Shown here: positions 61,339 to 64,000 of the stretch, piece after piece | How the letters are laid out: the number at the start of each line of letters is the position of its first letter | Position numbering within the stretch: position 1 is the first letter of the stretch | DNA from: Leadbetterella sp040829825 | GTDB lineage: Bacteria > Bacteroidota > Bacteroidia > Cytophagales > Spirosomataceae | NCBI RefSeq assembly: GCF_040829825.1 | Contig: NZ_JBFOLH010000016.1 | Length of the DNA: 64,000 nt | Reading direction: 5' to 3' (one strand) | Program-made: the position numbers and the translations under genes | The notes under the pieces: generated by a model | The model's input: the letters and a program-made list of their open reading frames with translations, nothing else | Databases searched by the model: none | Told to the model about the DNA's origin: nothing

Positions 61339-63873
61339 ATGTTGAAGAAAATTCTATTACTTCTCGTGGCATTGACGGTAACGCTGAATTTCAGTGCCGA
61401 TGCCCAAAAGAAAAAGAAAAAAGAAGAAGAAGCTCCGAAAGTGGTGCAGGAGGTTAAAAGGCCCGAACCTCCCAAAAGACCGGAAGCCCCTAAAAAAGGT
61501 CCAAAGCCCTACAAAGAAATCATTGACAGCACTGCCAAAACCAAACCTGGCCTGCACACCGTTCATAAGGTAGGCGATAAGTTTTACTTCGAAATTCCCG
61601 ATTCACTGATCGGCCGCGACATCATTGCCGTGACCCGTTACTCCAGGACGCCAGCCGGCGGCGGTGTTTTTGGTGGTGAGGAAATTAACCGCCAGGTGGT
61701 AAGATGGGAAAAAGGCCCTAACAGCAACCTGCTGCTGCGTTCGGTCAGCTTTATCATCATGTCGCCTGACAGCACCAAGCCCATTGCCCGCTCAGTGGCC
61801 AATTCAAGCGTTGACCCCATTGTGGGCAACTACGAGATCCTGGCAATTAACGGCAACACCGGCGGTAAGGGAAAGAATTATGTGATTGACGTAACCAGCA
61901 CATTTGACGGTGATTTTCAGCCTTTCTCGCTAAGCCCGGTCAGGAAGCAGCTGCTGAACCTGACGGCTTTCCAGAAAGACAAATCGTATATTGAGTCGAT
62001 CAACTCATACCCTATCAATACGGAAGTCCGTACCGTAAAAACCTTCTCGGTAACTCCGCCCCGTATTTCCATGATGCCCACACCGCAGATCGGGGTGAAT
62101 TTCCCTGCCGGCTACGGTGCGGGAGTGGTGACCATGGAGATCAATACTTCCCTGCTTCTGCTGCCCAAAGACCCCATGCGTAAGCGTACCTTCGATGCCC
62201 GTGTAGGTTATTTTGCCAACCAGTACAGCGTGTTCGGGGAAGAGTCGCAGAAATCAGACCGCGATGTCTTTGCCGTAAGATGGAAGCTGGAGCCGAAAAA
62301 CGCGGAAGACCTGGCCAAACTTAAAAGAGGAGAACTGATAGAACCCAAAAATCCGATTGTGTACTATATCGATCCGGCTACTCCTGAAAAATGGAGAAAA
62401 TATCTCAAAGCCGGGATAGACGACTGGCAGGCGGCATTTGAAGCGGCCGGCTGGAAGAACGCGATCCGTGGTGAATACTGGCCAGAAAATGACTCTACCA
62501 TGAGCCTGGAAGATGCCAGATTTTCGGTAATACGGTATTTTGCCGCCGACATCCAGAACGCCTACGGGCCAAACGTGCATGACCCCAGAAGCGGACAAAT
62601 CCTGGAAAGCCACATCGGCTGGTACCATAACGTGATGAGCCTGCTGAGAGACTGGTACATGATCCAGACCGCAGCGGTTGATCCTGCCGCAAGAAACCGT
62701 CAATTCAGCGATGAGCTGATGGGAGAGCTGATCCGCTTTGTGTCATCGCACGAGATAGGCCACACGCTCGGACTTCGCCACAACATGGGCGCCAGCCATG
62801 CCACACCGGTTGAAAAGCTGCGTGACCCTGAATTCCAGGCGAAATACGGCCATACTTCATCAATCATGGACTACGCCCGCTTTAACTACGTAGCCCAGCC
62901 TGAAGACGGCGTTAAGCAATTCTTCCCCCGCATTGGCGATTACGACAAGTGGGCCATCAAATGGGGTTATACGTACTTCCCGGATGCCAAATCAGCCGAG
63001 GAAGAGAAAGCGCTTCTTCACAAGATGACTTCTGAGGCGGTTAAGAACCCGAGACTCCGTTTCGGTACCGAAACCAGCCCGTTTGATCCCCGTTACCAGA
63101 CAGAAGACCTGGGCGACAACGCCGCAAAGGCCTCTGAATACGGTATCAAAAACCTGAAAAGAATTCTCCCTGAGCTGGAAAAATGGTCGAGACAGGACGG
63201 CGAGAGCTACAATGAGCTCAATACGCTGTACAACAGCCTGACCGGCCAGTTCAGAAGATACATGGGTCATGTGACCAAATACATCGGTGGTATTTACGAT
63301 ACGCCCGTAACGTATGATTCAGAAAGCAACCGCTACGAGATTGTTCCGAAAGACCTCCAGACAGAAGCGCTGAATTTCCTGAATGCCCAGCTGTTTACCA
63401 CGCCCAAATGGATCATTGACCAGGATATCCTGAGCAAGATCCGGCCTGAAAACGGCGTAGAGTCTATCAAGAGCCTGCAGGTGTCTACCCTGAACAGCTT
63501 GATGGCTACCGACCGGGCCGCCCGCCTGATGGAGGCTTCTTCACAGGGAAATAAGTATTTCTCGCTGGATGACCTGTACACCGGTCTGAAAAACGGTATC
63601 TTCAGTGAGCTGAAGTCGGGATCGTCTATTGATATCTTCCGGAGAAACCTGCAGAAGGCCTTTGTTTCCAACCTTACGAAACAGCTGAATGCTACTCCGC
63701 TTCCCGGAAGACCTGATTTCACGCAGACCGACCTGGGCTCTATTACCCGCGGTACGCTGGTTTCACTGAAGAGTGAGCTGAATGCGGCTTCGACAAGAAT
63801 GACCGATAAAGTCAGCAAATACCATGTTCAGGATCTGGTGGCCCGCATTAACGAGGCCCTGGAGAAGAAATAA
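61339..63873 (+). CDS. large secreted zinc metalloprotease (DUF5117/DUF5118 family)
   Basis: An 844-residue exported protease. Signal near 1-22 (MLKKILLLLVALTVTLNFSA), then an unusual Lys/Glu/Pro-rich stretch (residues 24-60) with EEAPKVVQEVKRPEPPKRPE. DUF5118 and DUF5117-like domains follow. The zinc site SSHEIGHTLGLRHNMGAS has H471, E472, H475 and H481, with a Met-turn region SIMDYARFNYVAQP. These proteins are common in Bacteroidota; substrates are unknown. It lies 108 bp after the MG2 gene and looks monocistronic. Confidence 0.9.
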   Translation: MLKKILLLLVALTVTLNFSADAQKKKKKEEEAPKVVQEVKRPEPPKRPEAPKKGPKPYKEIIDSTAKTKPGLHTVHKVGDKFYFEIPDSLIGRDIIAVTRYSRTPAGGGVFGGEEINRQVVRWEKGPNSNLLLRSVSFIIMSPDSTKPIARSVANSSVDPIVGNYEILAINGNTGGKGKNYVIDVTSTFDGDFQPFSLSPVRKQLLNLTAFQKDKSYIESINSYPINTEVRTVKTFSVTPPRISMMPTPQIGVNFPAGYGAGVVTMEINTSLLLLPKDPMRKRTFDARVGYFANQYSVFGEESQKSDRDVFAVRWKLEPKNAEDLAKLKRGELIEPKNPIVYYIDPATPEKWRKYLKAGIDDWQAAFEAAGWKNAIRGEYWPENDSTMSLEDARFSVIRYFAADIQNAYGPNVHDPRSGQILESHIGWYHNVMSLLRDWYMIQTAAVDPAARNRQFSDELMGELIRFVSSHEIGHTLGLRHNMGASHATPVEKLRDPEFQAKYGHTSSIMDYARFNYVAQPEDGVKQFFPRIGDYDKWAIKWGYTYFPDAKSAEEEKALLHKMTSEAVKNPRLRFGTETSPFDPRYQTEDLGDNAAKASEYGIKNLKRILPELEKWSRQDGESYNELNTLYNSLTGQFRRYMGHVTKYIGGIYDTPVTYDSESNRYEIVPKDLQTEALNFLNAQLFTTPKWIIDQDILSKIRPENGVESIKSLQVSTLNSLMATDRAARLMEASSQGNKYFSLDDLYTGLKNGIFSELKSGSSIDIFRRNLQKAFVSNLTKQLNATPLPGRPDFTQTDLGSITRGTLVSLKSELNAASTRMTDKVSKYHVQDLVARINEALEKK

Positions 63874-63937
63874 ATTAAGTGCGGTTCCCGGCTTCGCCGG
63901 TTCTCGACTTCGCTCGAACTGACAAGGGCCATTCAGA

Positions 63938-63976
63938 AAAAGCCCAACTTGTTCATTAAGAACTTGTTGGGCTTTT
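63938..63976 (+). terminator. intrinsic terminator after the metalloprotease gene
   Basis: Perfect 11-bp stem AAAAGCCCAAC / GTTGGGCTTTT (63938-63948 and 63966-63976). The upstream bases 63885-63920 hold two further small palindromes (CGGCTTCGCCG and TTCGACTTCGCTCGAA-like), of the kind dispersed in Bacteroidota genomes. Confidence 0.8.
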
Positions 63977-63979
63977 GAT

Positions 63980-63987
63980 TATCTTTG
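63980..63987 (+). promoter_or_regulatory. -7 element at the window end
   Basis: TATCTTTG (TAnnTTTG) immediately after the terminator. It presumably drives a plus-strand gene beyond the window. Confidence 0.5.
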
Positions 63988-64000
63988 TATATCACCCCGA

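Overview
The window is chromosomal DNA from a member of the Bacteroidota, most likely a Cytophagales- or Chitinophagales-like heterotroph. The evidence is several CarboxypepD_reg/TonB-dependent receptors, a SusD relic, DUF4249 and GLPGLI proteins, a type IX secretion C-terminal tail, a GH92 mannosidase, and repeated matches to the Bacteroidota promoter -7 element TAnnTTTG. No tRNA, rRNA or CRISPR array was seen.

Layout. 1-8.7 kb is core: dnaG (3' end cut by the window edge), parA-parB, gyrB, and class I ribonucleotide reductase nrdB-nrdA. 8.8-14.4 kb holds a secreted nucleotide pyrophosphatase/phosphodiesterase, a SusC/SusD chimeric relic, antitoxin and PIN-toxin relics, a GH92 mannosidase and a DinB-fold protein. 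14.6-19.2 kb has fadD, yidD, a thioredoxin-fold protein and a large conserved-looking protein with nitronate-monooxygenase-like motifs. 19.2-27.1 kb is a heavy-metal efflux locus (CzcC-CzcB-CzcA type) with its two-component system. 27.2-30.2 kb is metE plus a small cysteine-rich protein behind a cobalamin riboswitch. 30.4-34.2 kb is a DUF4249/TonB-receptor/beta-barrel operon.

34.2-47.9 kb is an AT-richer accessory block. It carries a type-IX-secreted metalloprotease, a lipoprotein, a decayed DUF4249 copy, a GLPGLI protein with its TonB receptor, an IS relic, and a compact five-gene operon: an isoprenoid-synthase/terpene-cyclase-like fusion, a PqqD-like plus M50 membrane protease, a 69-residue peptide, a CarboxypepD_reg protein, and a MauE-thioredoxin protein. 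A Crp-family regulator lies beside it. Two ~96% identical copies of a ~222-bp repeat bracket the inner 40.4-47.9 kb. Each copy ends on the start codon of a gene (GLPGLI and the Crp regulator) and supplies the same promoter. This looks like an uncharacterised ribosomally made, post-translationally modified peptide (RiPP) system and is the main candidate for something new.

48-64 kb returns to the host-like composition: M28 peptidase, hemolysin-III-family protein, argB, a TonB receptor and lipoprotein behind a striking double palindromic operator (candidate Zur/Fur-type control), a four-gene TonB receptor/DUF4249/MG2-plug operon, and a large zinc metalloprotease.

A recurring theme is decay by internal deletion: the SusC/SusD chimera, the toxin-antitoxin stubs and the DUF4249 stub are each short fusions of gene ends that are normally far apart. 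Functions are assigned from motifs read by eye; no database search was run.
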